In this document: positions 33,823 through 44,074 of the stretch, piece after piece
Layout: each line of letters begins with the position of its first letter
How positions within the stretch are numbered: position 1 is the first letter of the stretch
Assembly: GCF_022581195.2 (NCBI RefSeq)
Contig: NC_061456.1
Coordinates: 4,838,501-4,902,500, forward strand
Length of the DNA stretch: 64,000 nt
Reading direction: 5' to 3'
Source: Helicoverpa zea
Lineage: Eukaryota; Arthropoda; Insecta; Lepidoptera; Noctuidae
Position numbers and translations under genes: made by a program
The notes under the pieces: model-generated
Told to the model about the DNA's origin: nothing
The model's database searches: none
The model's input: the letters and a program-made list of their open reading frames with translations, nothing else

Positions 33823-34169
33823 GAACGTACGGCCGAAGACAATATGCTAAGGGCCTTTTGAGACAACTTTAATGAAATGGTGTTTTTTTTTTAATATTAG
33901 GTATATACTGTTGATTGAATTACATTCATAAATTAACAAATTAATCATATTCTAACAAATGCAGCTGCGTATATTTACAAATAATTAAGTATTTATAACT
34001 TATAAATAATAGTGCAAGAAGTCAATTATTCGGAAGTAAAGATAATCATCATCAGTATAATCTAACGACTTCACATATTTTTATTTCCTGCTGCCATTTT
34101 GCTTGTCTGCAAGTATGTTAATTGCATTGCCATTTTAAATACAATAAAATCGATTTTTTTCATATCGAT

Positions 34170-34210
34170 AAAATCGTTGAGCAATGCAATTAGCATTGCT
34201 CAACGATTTT
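34170..34210. repeat. Perfect 18-bp palindrome with 5-nt loop
   Basis: The left arm 34170-34187 and right arm 34193-34210 are exact reverse complements (AAAATCGTTGAGCAATGC), separated by AATTA. It lies 28 bp before the left TSD of the RTE element. It could be an older MITE centre into whose vicinity the RTE inserted. Confidence 0.8.
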
Positions 34211-34248
34211 TTGTCGCTCAGACATTTGCTGCAACATAACTTTTGTTT

Positions 34249-37200
34249 GTTTAGCCGTGTAGCGACGGCTTAAGAATACACATGTCGCTACCCCCTTCTT
34301 CCAGTGGGTGTCGTAGAAGTCGACTAATGGAGAAAATTGCACCGAACACCAGTGCGAGAGAAGGAAAACTCGGAAAAAAACCCTCTATCAACCCGTCTGG
34401 CCAGCGTGATAGCAGTAGGCTATATTCCTCTAATGTGCAGAACAAAAAAGCCACGGCCCCTAGTTCCCGGCAGTCCCGCTATTCCCGGTCACGGTGGCGA
34501 CCGTGGTTACGGTGGGACAGGGGGTGCGAAGAATCTCCGGGTTACGGGAGGCCACCAAACACAACTGACTCTTGCGACGTACAACGGCCGCACGCTACGG
34601 CTTGACTCGCATCTGGCGCAACTCGAGGTGGAACTTGGGAAGATTAGGTGGCACATATTAGGGTTATGTGAAGTTCGAAGAGAGGGGGAGGACACCATAA
34701 CCCTCGAATCAGGTCACCTAATGTACTTCCGAGAGGGAGACCAACAATCCCAAGGTGGCGTTGGGTTTCTGGTTAATAAGTCCCTAGCTGATAACGTTGT
34801 GGAGGTGTCTAGTGTGTCGAACAGGGTAGCGTACCTTATCATAAAGCTCACCGACAGGTATAGCCTCAAGGTAGTGCAAGTGTACGCACCGACCTCGACA
34901 CATTCAGACGATGAAGTGGAGGATATGTTTGATGATATATCAAGGGCCCTCCACTTCACTACAAAGACCCATTACACCGTTGTCATGGGGGACTTTAACG
35001 CTAAAGTGGGAGTACAGATTTGCGGCGAATCGGCAGTAGGATCCCATGGATTTGGAAGCAGGAATCATAGGGGGCAAATGCTCGTCAACTTCCTTGAACG
35101 CGAGGGGCTCTTTTTGATGAACTCCTTTTTCAAAAAGCAGCCCCAAAGGAAGTGGACGTGGCAAAGCCCCGACACTATGACTAAAAATGAGATTGACTTC
35201 ATCATGACGAACAAGAAGCACATATTCAGAGACGTCTCCGTGATCAATAGGTTTAATACCGGTAGCGATCACCGACTTGTCCGAGGCTCTCTGAATATCA
35301 ACTTCAAGGCCGAACGTTTCCGTCTGATGAAGGCCAGGCTCCGACCAACACTGCTCCAAACCATGACAGGATCCGAAACGTTCCAGTCAAATCTGGAGAA
35401 CCGATTTGCCGCCGTGGAAACCACAACAGACGTTAACCAGAACCACGAATATGTGGTTCGGATCCTCAGGGAGGAAGGTTCGAGATTCTGTAACATGCAG
35501 CGTAAGGGCAAGAAATCAAAGCTTTCGGAAGAGACATTAGGGCTTATGAAGAAACGACGTGAAAACCCGCCTGTCACTTCGTCAGCTAAGCGGGCTCTAA
35601 ACCAAGAGATCAACAAGCACGTACGACGCGACCTCCGGTGCTCCAATACTCTTGACATTGAAAGAGCAATTGAGCTGAATCGGGGGTCAAAGGTGTTCGT
35701 ACAATCTCTTGGAAGAAGCCACTTGACGAAGCTGACCACAACAAGTGGAGAAGTGGTTTCTTCGGTGCCGGCAGTCCTTTCGGAAGTGGAAAATTTCTAT
35801 GGCCGGTTATACGCATCGCATGCATCTCGACCTGATCCCGGAAATGAGGATTCTAGAGCCACATTAACACGCCATTTCACCGAAGACCTGCCAGAAGTCA
35901 GCAGTGGCGAAATCGAGATCGCTCTGAGACAGCTCAAAAATGGAAAAGCCCCTGGCGAGGATGGCATTACAACAGAGCTTTTAAAAGCAGGAGGTAAGCC
36001 CGTACTGGGGGAGCTCCAGAAGTTTTTTAATGCCGTCCTGTTTGAAGGGAGAACTCCAGAGGCGTGGAGTAGGAGTGTTGTCGTCCTGTTCTTCAAAAAG
36101 GGAGACAAAACCCAGTTGAAGAACTATCGACCCATTTCCCTCCTAAGCCACGTATATAAGCTGTTCTCAAGAGTGATCACGAACCGACTTGCGCGAAGAC
36201 TCGACGAATTCCAACCACCGGAGCAGGCTGGGTTTCGGAGCGGATACGGCACTATAGACCACATCCACACAGTGCGGCAGATTATACAGAAGACCGAAGA
36301 GTATAATCAGCCCCTGTGTCTAGCATTTGTGGACTATGAGAAGGCCTTTGACTCGGTTGAAATCTGGTCTGTTCTGGAGTCCCTGCAGCGTTGTCAAGTA
36401 GATTGGCGATACATCCAAGTGATGAGATGTCTCTACGAAGCCGCTACAATGTCCGTCCAAGTACAGAATCAGCAAACAAGGCCCATACCGTTGCATCGAG
36501 GAGTGAGACAAGGGGATGTTATTTCCCCGAAACTGTTCACTAATGCAATGGAGGATATGTTCAAAACGCTGAACTGGAAAGGACGCGGCATCAACATCAA
36601 TGGCGAACACATCTCTCACTTGCGATTTGCTGACGATATCGTCATCATGGCGGAAACGCTGCAGGACCTACAACAGATGCTGAACGACCTGGCTGAATCT
36701 TCTCTACGCATCGGCCTACGGATGAACTTGGACAAAACCAAGGTCATGTTCAATGAACATGTTCTACCGGAACCGATTGCGATACACGGCGCCGTTCTCG
36801 AAGTTGTTCGGAAATATGTATACCTCGGGCAGACATTGCAGTTAGGTAGAAACAACTTTGAGGACGAGGTGAATAGGAGAATTCAGTTGGGTTGGGCTGC
36901 ATTTGGGAAGCTACGTCGAGTCCTAACATCGTCGATCCCACAGTGCCTAAAGACAAAAGTCTTTAATCAGTGCGTCCTACCTGTCATGACTTACGGAGCC
37001 GAAACGTGGACACTGACGGTACGGCTGGTCCACAAGTTTAAAGTCGCTCAGCGGGCTATGGAAAGGGCTATGCTCGGCGTTTCTCTGAGGGATCGCATCA
37101 GAAATGAGGTAATCCGTCAGAGAACCAAGGTCATCGACATAGCCTATCGAATCAGCAAGCTGAAGTGGCAGTGGGCTGGCCATATTAGCCGAAGAACCGA

Positions 37201-37398
37201 TAACCGTTGGGGTAAACGAGTTCTAGAGTGGAGACCGCGCCTCGGCAAACGTAGTGTAGGACGTCCTCAGGCACGGTGGAGTGATGACTTGCGCAAGACG
37301 GCTGGCAGGAGCTGGATGCGAGAAGCCGAAAATCGATCTCAGTGGCGTGCACTTGGAGAGGCCTATGTCCAGCAGTGGACTGCGATAGGCTGATGATG
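34249..37398 (+). mobile_element. Full-length RTE-clade LINE with 11-bp TSD
   Basis: Perfect direct repeats AACTTTTGTTT at 34238-34248 and 37399-37409 bound this 3,150-bp insertion, so both ends are intact. It has a 184-bp leader, starting GTTTAGCCGTGTAGCGACGG with a small AGCCGT/ACGGCT hairpin, one long ORF, and almost no 3' UTR: the TGA is part of the TGATGATGA tail. This compact plan with a microsatellite-like 3' tail is characteristic of the RTE clade. The element appears structurally complete. Transcription or activity cannot be told from sequence. Confidence 0.9.
34433..37393 (+). CDS. RTE endonuclease/reverse transcriptase
   Basis: From the first in-frame ATG (34433) the uninterrupted ORF encodes 986 residues; the frame is open from 34337 but starts there with TTG. 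An apurinic-type endonuclease (about 45-285) shows N51 (YNGRT), E80 (LCEVR), D187 (GDFN) and S278-D279-H280 (SDHR). The reverse transcriptase has YRPISLL, motif A VDYEKAFD with D634, GVRQGD and FADD at 732-735. The C-terminus has the RTE-type WQWAGHISRR and ALGEAYVQQWTAIG. The protein nicks genomic DNA and copies its own RNA at the nick. All key residues are present and there are no frameshifts or stops. An overlapping open frame at 34282-34605 (107 aa) might be a short ORF1, but is unproven. Confidence 0.93.
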   Translation: MCRTKKPRPLVPGSPAIPGHGGDRGYGGTGGAKNLRVTGGHQTQLTLATYNGRTLRLDSHLAQLEVELGKIRWHILGLCEVRREGEDTITLESGHLMYFREGDQQSQGGVGFLVNKSLADNVVEVSSVSNRVAYLIIKLTDRYSLKVVQVYAPTSTHSDDEVEDMFDDISRALHFTTKTHYTVVMGDFNAKVGVQICGESAVGSHGFGSRNHRGQMLVNFLEREGLFLMNSFFKKQPQRKWTWQSPDTMTKNEIDFIMTNKKHIFRDVSVINRFNTGSDHRLVRGSLNINFKAERFRLMKARLRPTLLQTMTGSETFQSNLENRFAAVETTTDVNQNHEYVVRILREEGSRFCNMQRKGKKSKLSEETLGLMKKRRENPPVTSSAKRALNQEINKHVRRDLRCSNTLDIERAIELNRGSKVFVQSLGRSHLTKLTTTSGEVVSSVPAVLSEVENFYGRLYASHASRPDPGNEDSRATLTRHFTEDLPEVSSGEIEIALRQLKNGKAPGEDGITTELLKAGGKPVLGELQKFFNAVLFEGRTPEAWSRSVVVLFFKKGDKTQLKNYRPISLLSHVYKLFSRVITNRLARRLDEFQPPEQAGFRSGYGTIDHIHTVRQIIQKTEEYNQPLCLAFVDYEKAFDSVEIWSVLESLQRCQVDWRYIQVMRCLYEAATMSVQVQNQQTRPIPLHRGVRQGDVISPKLFTNAMEDMFKTLNWKGRGININGEHISHLRFADDIVIMAETLQDLQQMLNDLAESSLRIGLRMNLDKTKVMFNEHVLPEPIAIHGAVLEVVRKYVYLGQTLQLGRNNFEDEVNRRIQLGWAAFGKLRRVLTSSIPQCLKTKVFNQCVLPVMTYGAETWTLTVRLVHKFKVAQRAMERAMLGVSLRDRIRNEVIRQRTKVIDIAYRISKLKWQWAGHISRRTDNRWGKRVLEWRPRLGKRSVGRPQARWSDDLRKTAGRSWMREAENRSQWRALGEAYVQQWTAIG

Positions 37399-37409
37399 AA
37401 CTTTTGTTT

Positions 37410-38525
37410 TCGATTATCGCTTGTAAGTTATGTAAATAATACCTATCAGATATTATTCGGTTTTTGGATGCCTGATAATTTGGTTTGTAATAAAACATCT
37501 TTTGTTACAAAACCTTTACTGAACAATAATTCTTTTTGTTTAAAAATGCTCAATTTTATATATCTTTGAATTCTAGTATCAAAGTACATATTTTTTCACT
37601 TTTAATTGAAATAGATTACATAGGTAAGCCATTGTATATCTTATCAAAGCGATAGGTTTTCTATTATAAATGACGAATGAAGAAAAGCTATCATGTAATT
37701 TATTTTATAAAGGCTGTCAAAAGGTAAGGTTTATTGCAAATTACTTTCCCTTAACTAATAAGTAACTCTTACCTCACAGATCATACATCAATATTATGTT
37801 TGTTTGAAAGGAGAAGTTAAGAAATGTTCGTTTTTACATCGTTTTCGCCATTTCAGGAAGTATCTATTTTTCAGTTGCTGTAATTGCTCGACCTGGTACT
37901 ATTTACATTGAATGAAGAGGAGCTTGATTCCAAGTATATATTGCAGAACAAACTTAAAAACACTGTGGAGTTATAGGAAATAGGTGTACTTGAAGCTGTA
38001 ATTTGTCATAGCCCGAGCATTCTCAGTTAAGGACATCAGTCAGAACAAAATCTTGACTTATTAAAGTGGTCTGCTTTCTGGTAAAAAATTAAAATTATGT
38101 ATATATTATGGCAATTATTACGACAAACCTTTATAATATTGACAATAAAAATTAAACATTTAATTTCTCAGCATGTTTGGATTTATTTATTATGGCATGC
38201 TAAGACAGACCATAAGGGTCTAATTGTGTGCCTAGTTTATGGTAAAAGTGTAATTTTATATGTGAAAGAAACAAATAAAAAAAATAAAAAAATAATTTAA
38301 GTTCATAAATATTAATAAATCAAGTGATTTATAGACTCTTAGCTAATCGGTGAGTACTTAGAGTAAGGCCGACAGCACATCTTTCAATGTCGCATACGCA
38401 GGTGACTTTACTTATATGGTTAATTGATTAATATCACATCATAATTGAAAAGGCATTACAGCAATGCCTTAACATGTGTAAATGTACCTAATGAAAAACA
38501 AGCTCACCAATAATAATTAAACAAA
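37410..38525. other. No recognised gene
   Basis: AT-rich DNA downstream of the RTE. Nothing assignable was found. Confidence 0.4.
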
Positions 38526-38529
38526 AAAA

Positions 38530-38814
38530 CCTGCCAAGTGCGAGTCGGACTCGCACATGAAGGGTTCCGTACCATTATTTACAAAACTGACAAAAAAATC
38601 ACGTAATTTTTGTATGGGAGCCCCCCAAAATAATTCTAGTTTTCAGTTTATTTGTTGTTATAGCGGCAACCAAAATACATAATCTGTGAATAATTCAGCT
38701 CTCTAACTATCACGGTTCATGAGATACAGCCTGGTGATAGACGGACGGACGGATGGACGGACAGAGGAGCGAAAACAATAGGGTCCCGTTTTACCTTTTG
38801 GGTACGGAACCCTA
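38530..38814 (+). repeat. Common lepidopteran dispersed repeat with GGGTTCCGTACC ends
   Basis: It starts about CCTGCCAAGTGCGAGTCGGA and carries GGGTTCCGTACC at 38562 and the inverted GGTACGGAACCCT at 38801-38813. Inside are TGTATGGGAGCCCC, TTGTTGTTATAGCGGCAACC, TATCACGGTTCATGAGATACAG and a GGAC microsatellite (38739-38762). I know this layout from many moth genomes. It is noncoding. The subterminal inverted repeats suggest a DNA transposon, though the class is not settled by what I see. Confidence 0.75.
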
Positions 38815-38837
38815 AAAATGTAATAGGTGCACCTATA

Positions 38838-38856
38838 AAAAAAAAAAAAAAAAAAT
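38838..38856. repeat. Poly-A tract
   Basis: An 18-19 nt A run follows the dispersed repeat by about 24 bp. It could be an unrelated microsatellite or the tail of an adjacent retrocopy; no TSD was found. Confidence 0.6.
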
Positions 38857-39360
38857 AATAATATTATAATGAATCGTTTCTCTTTACTTTCAGTGACAGG
38901 TGATGTCATAATGTAACTGTCAGATGTACAAAATCGGACGATTTGACGTAAGTGTGCAAGGTTTCATAAGATTCATGTAAGTTAATCATTTTCAAATTCG
39001 GTTATTTTCGCGAGTTTGGATAAATGACTGTTAAATCAAAGGTTTATTGCTATAACTTAATTGTGAACGACACATCCTGTATATAGAATTAAATCTTCTG
39101 ATATTAATCTAATTAGTGTGTTTTTAATTCCCAAATAGTGCGTAATGGGAACTATCAGCACATACCCAATACATTAATAACACTGAAAGTAGTTTTATGT
39201 AACGTGGAGGTAATCGAATGGTCCGGCTTGATTTGAGACGTGATGGGGCGCTGCAACGGATGATATGTTTGTTGGTAATAGAAACAAGTGAAACAGTCGC
39301 CAATCAGCATCTTCATACATACCACCTGACATTCAAGTGCAGACGAGTACAGACTGACTA

Positions 39361-39539
39361 TCTATACTAATATTATAAAGAGGAAAACTTTTTTTGTTTG
39401 TTTGGTTGTAATGAATAAACTCAAACACTACTGGACCGATTTTAAATATTCTTTCACCATTAGAAAGCTATATTATCTGCAAGTAACATAGGCTATATTT
39501 AGTGGCAGTAGCTAGGCAGTACCGCGGGAAAACGGCTAG
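39361..39539 (+). mobile_element. Complete Helitron-like nonautonomous element
   Basis: This 179-bp copy starts TCTATACTAATATTATAAAG directly after A (39360) and ends CGGCTAG (39533-39539) followed by T. Internal blocks (CTACTGGACCGATTT, CATTAGAAAGCTA, AACATAGGCTATATTT) match the 1.9, 8.57 and 10.34 kb copies. The subterminal hairpin is eroded compared with 10.34 kb. Noncoding. Confidence 0.75.
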
Positions 39540-40879
39540 TGAGTTATATTTTTCCCCCAATCACTGAGTTATAATTTATCTATGATGTCATTAAAAATAA
39601 GTAAACTGTAAAGGCCTAGAAACATTCGTATAGGAAATATTTTCGGCAAAAAGACCATTTTGTCCGAATTGAAACAGTAGAATAACATTTCCACCAGTAG
39701 GACCACTTTAACTAAATTCTTTTCCTTAATTTTCATTTAATATATGCATATAGCAACACTTACATATATCGGTCAATGTGTACCTACTACCTACTGTTTT
39801 ATTTGGCCGAAGATTGAACATGTGTTATCGACATAGCTTGTGGACATACAAAAACTTATTAATTATTATTTTTGTTACATGTGTGCTTTGTATGCTAATT
39901 TGGCAGTTCAGTTTTTGTACCTACTGAGTCGACTGAGGTTTTTTAAGAATAATACACATACATAGTTATTATAATACCAGCCATATGAAGTAGGAATGTT
40001 ATGTACGATGTTCAAAAACTGTATATGATGTGTACGAATAATTTTGTATATTTTAACACTTATGTAATTAAAACGAAGGCTGTACAACGACCATGGATAA
40101 ATTAATATATTTTTTCGTTTTAGAATATCGTATTAGGTTGAACATATTAAAAAAGGTTGCTTGAGATGAGTCATCAGCCATCGGGTTTCCTATTTAAATA
40201 AGTATTTCTAGAAACGTTTAATTTCAATAAAAATAGTCAGTGTTGAATGTTAGAAAGTAACAAAATGAAGCTTGCATAATGTACTCATGGCGCACCCTAT
40301 ATATTCCCTTTACCAAGCAGTTGCACCAGTTGCAAATATTTACTATAATGACGGACACTATTCTTAGATAATTGGATCAACTACAAGCAAGAGAGATGTA
40401 TAGGGAAGTTCAGGACCGATCAATCTGTGCTCAGAAGCTCATGCATCAGCCACTCGTTCCCAGATAACATTATCAATAATTATAAACGATTTACATAACA
40501 TCGTATAGGGCACTAGTTTTCCGGTAAGGCTGTGGTTACACGTAATCATTATTTAATCTATGTTAAGTACGATTTATAGTTTCCCCGTGTAAACTGTTAT
40601 TAAGCCGCTTGTAAGAACTCACGCACATGTTGGTGCACGAATTAGTTTATTTTTTTCATGTCTTTAATTGGTCGATGATATAATAATTGCTAGCTAATTA
40701 AAAGATGCTTTCTAATGTTTGGTACCTATGATTAAATGAGATGGTTGGGTCAAAGAGTATGATTTTAATTCAATGAGTCGGGCTGATGAATATTTCGACC
40801 CGATATTAGTCTTGTAGAAAATAAATATTGTAAGTATTATTTGAAAAGGTGTATGATCTGGCTGTCTTTGAATATCTTT
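39540..40879. other. No recognised gene
   Basis: AT-rich DNA. Nothing assignable was found. Confidence 0.4.
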
Positions 40880-41214
40880 CTAAGTCGTTACAGGTTAAGA
40901 AGCCAGTAAATCTGACACCCAGTCTTAGCAAGGAGTATTGGGCTGACCGAGTAGGTAACTAGGTTGAGGAGGTCAGAAGGGCAGTCATCATCATCATCAT
41001 CTCAGCCATAGGACGTCCACTGCTGAACATAGGCCTCCCCCTTAGATCTCCACAGATACCTGTTGGAGGCGACCTGCATCCAGCGTCTTCCGACGACCTT
41101 TATAAGGTCGTCTGTCCAAGGGCAGTCGCTCTTTGTAAAACACTGTACTCAGCTGCATCTGGTTAGGCTGGAAGCCGACCCCAACATAGGGAAAGGCTCG
41201 GGAGATGATAATGA
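40880..41214 (+). mobile_element. SINE-like repeat copy interrupted by an RTE fragment
   Basis: Left half (40880-40986): GTCGTTACAGG, AAGAAGCCAGTAAATCTGAC, GGTTGAGGAGGTCAGAAGG. Right half (41118-41214): GCAGTCGCTCTTTGTAAAAC, CTGGTTAGGCTGGAAGCCGA, GACCCCAACAT, and tail GATGATAATGA. This is the element at 30225-30473 in the opposite orientation. The 5' end is truncated or diverged. Confidence 0.75.
40987..41117 (-). mobile_element. 5'-truncated RTE fragment nested in the SINE-like repeat
   Basis: A 131-bp minus-strand RTE end sits between 10-bp direct repeats AAGGGCAGTC at 40977-40986 and 41118-41127. Its frame reads TDDLIKVVGRRWMQVASNR..., then SKGEAYVQQWTSYG, stop and a GATGATGATGAT tail. 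It is homologous to the C-terminus of the intact RTE (SDDLRKTAGRSWM... and ALGEAYVQQWTAIG) but from a different subfamily. Younger than its host repeat. Confidence 0.9.
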
Positions 41215-41220
41215 TTTCAA

Positions 41221-42045
41221 AACAAAGGTAAGTGCACAATGAGTAGGCGTAACTTCGAATTGAAATTCATAATTGGAATAATTTGACGTCATTCTGATAC
41301 CTATTGTCGAAGCTGATTCCATTTCGTGGTGCAGTCACCTTTTAAATTACAAATGTAAATAGCGCATTGAAAATGGGATTAGGCTAAATAGATAGATTAT
41401 CTTTGTCGTACTGCCTGAACTAATTTAAAGTAGTTTTTTGTGAAGTTTATAGTGGCAAATTAGAGCTTGAATTACTTGATAAGTAAATCAATATCTATTA
41501 GTAGTATATTTTTTCGTATTTAAATTATAGCTGCATGTATGACCTCTGAATCAAAAAGAGCGGGCATTATTATGTCTGTAATAAACTCTTGAATTACAGT
41601 GACTTTAATACTGATTAATATGTATTAGTTAAATGGAGTGTGTACGTACTAATTTCGCGTAAATGCACGTCATACCTGATACATATAACATTCCTACGTA
41701 AGCAGCGAATGGTCTTGATATGTTGTCGTTTTTTACTTTTTATGGAGTACATAATATTTATGCTACAAAGTTTACAAAGATCGGGTGCATACTTTATCTT
41801 CTTATTTTTATATAAAAATGAACTGATTTCCGTAAACAAGGATCCAGTTTTATGAAAAAAATAAAACATAAATTATTCAGTTGGAACGTTACCCACCTAC
41901 CTATTATGTGCATATGTACGGCATTGAATACAAGACTTTAAGCTATTTGGTATCATTGACAGAAAACATATATTTTTAATTCATATACCGGTGTATCATA
42001 CTTCTGTATCACTCTTTACTACATCGTATAGGCTTGTCTTTCTTG
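41221..42045. other. No recognised gene
   Basis: AT-rich DNA with two overlapping open frames on opposite strands (41615-41869, 41640-41855), neither with a recognised domain. Confidence 0.4.
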
Positions 42046-42047
42046 TA

Positions 42048-42165
42048 AAGTGTCAGACTTGTTGTTGTTGTCTTGATAAGTGATGACAACCCATCATGTT
42101 CCTTCTGAAGCCCTTATGTAGGTACCAGGGCAGTGGAAAGTCTTTCGAACAATCGAGCTCTTAAG
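42048..42165 (+). repeat. Dispersed repeat copy B (AGTGTCAGACTT...TTTCGAACAATC)
   Basis: It carries the blocks AGTGTCAGACTT, ATCATGTTCC, TAGGTACCAGGGCAG and CTTTCGAACAATC in the same order as 13130-13295, with a TTGTTGTTG insertion between the first two. More diverged than copy A. Confidence 0.5.
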
Positions 42166-43860
42166 TTAAGTATCGGCAGAAATTCATGAAAAAAATGGAC
42201 ATTTGTGTGATTATAGCCTGACAGGGGACTTGTTTGAGGGCTAAGCAGTCTTTGAAAAGTAACTAACTAGTTTTGTGAAGTACACTGGCGTGACAGACAG
42301 TATACTGAAACGCCACTCACCTCAGTGCGTAAATAAAATAGAATCGGGAACATCTCCCATTAAGGAGTGCGTTATTGCCTCACTGCTTCACACTACGTGG
42401 CAGGTTACAGGTCAACTATAGGGCAAAAGCAGTGAAAGGTACCATCATTAATTCCGTGTTCAAATAGATTCACATTGCGACAGTTGAACATCGAACGGAC
42501 CACACAAATCAAGTAGTCTGTTATGAAATAGTGTTTTTATTATACCTGAAATCGTCTAGTTTGTAATAAGTTGGCCTATAACGCCGTTTAGTATTTTATT
42601 TTTAATTAACACTCTGTTCTCAGTTTGTATTAGATAGAGATTATATGTAACTGTTAATTTTATAGTTGATAACACATTCTAACCTTTTAAAAGTTTATCT
42701 GCAAAGGACTGTATGTATATAGCAGAAGAGATCTTTTTTCGTTTTGATAAAACAGAGCATATTTTTCCATTCGCAATAACGAGAAATTCAAAATAATTAA
42801 GGAAAATCTGAATTATAATATGAATCATAAAACAGGCGCCATATAATATTTTTTATAGTCTGAGTCTTTAGTCAAAATTAAAACTATCAACATAAATGGT
42901 TGAAAACTTTTTATACGAGGCCAAATTAAATCACAACTCAAGTTGCTCAGTTTGACAGCTAAATTAGTGTGAAAGTAAATATATTACTTAAGCTAAAACA
43001 ACGCTATCAGTTTACATCTAATGCTTACGAAAGTTCATTCAACAGGCCTAAAAACATTATAAAAAAAATCTTAAGAGTTACTGCTTGATTTCGACTCATA
43101 AGACATTCGGGGTCATAGTTCTATGGCTTGAGGGTTTTACAATCACCAGTTTGAATGAAATAGGTATAGGTTTTTCCTTAAATTAAATATTGGTTATAGT
43201 ACGTATTCCCAAGTCCACTGACAACATAAATGTTCGTTTTTCTTAAAACGGTTACTACAACGGTTTACTCGGAAAATTGATTGTGAAAATTCATGGCAAA
43301 GAAATGACGATGATGTTGTCGGTGAATTTGGGACTTAGTATGACAAAAATATACAGAGAATTAGGCATTTTGTACAAAATATTTTAGATGCTTGATTTGC
43401 TTTATTTTCAGGACTCATTCAGTTATGAAATGGAAAGAAGGCAACAAAATTGTCCTTAGCTTTCATTTACCTGAAAACTCGCAAGTATGGCATATAATTG
43501 AATTCAGGTATCCCGAAAGATGGATTTAAATGGTATTTGTATGTCCCATTAACTTATGCAACTATTTTACTAGCCTTCCTAAAGCTCTCACGTATATTTT
43601 AAGCCCTTTCAACACGTTTATGGCCACAAAAGGTCGTAAAACGAATTTATTACAAAAACTTTCGTCACTGAAATCCCAATAAAACTGCACGGCTATTGAG
43701 CGATAGCGAAATTCACGATATGCATGATAAATTTCATATGCAATTGAATCAATAAGGATGAATCGATGATTGTTTCGAAAAAAAACAATGCGTATATTGT
43801 TAAAAAAATGATGTAAACTTGAGTATTTGAGAAGGTATTTAGCGGCAGTTTTTTGTCGTA
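42166..43860. other. No recognised gene
   Basis: AT-rich DNA with no assignable feature. The start of the GC-rich promoter candidate lies just after it. Confidence 0.4.
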
Positions 43861-43867
43861 CATGTAC

Positions 43868-44074
43868 TCAGTTTATCCGTGGTAGCTATCGGTTATCAGG
43901 CGAGGCTCGGAGTCGCGCGCGCGCAATCCAACAGTTGATGTTCGCGCGTCGAAAGGAAGACACATCCGCTAGCCGCCTAGTGCCCCTGTGTGACTTGTGA
44001 TCGAAATACATCGCGTGGTGATTACTGATCTAACTCTAACGTGAAAGCCGGTCAAATATTTTGAAAGGGTGCGT
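43868..44074 (+). promoter_or_regulatory. Candidate host promoter and noncoding first exon
   Basis: An arthropod-type initiator (TCAGTT, A at 43870) begins the only sizeable CpG-rich patch of this half of the window (GAGTCGCGCGCGCGC, TTCGCGCGTCG). A plausible exon runs to a donor GTGCGT at 44069. The only ATG frame in it (43938-44000) encodes 20 residues and stops, behaving like an upstream ORF. This fits a 5'-UTR exon followed by a long intron, but no coding exon was found downstream in the window, so direction and reality are unproven. Confidence 0.35.

Noticed and set aside
34507..37498. Many antisense and out-of-frame open frames over the RTE ORF
   Set aside because: Shadows of the GC-richer RTE coding sequence; the plus-strand ORF carries all catalytic motifs.
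41042..41239. Minus-strand 65-codon frame
   Set aside because: A shifted frame across the nested RTE/SINE junction; the true RTE frame is the one ending EAYVQQW.
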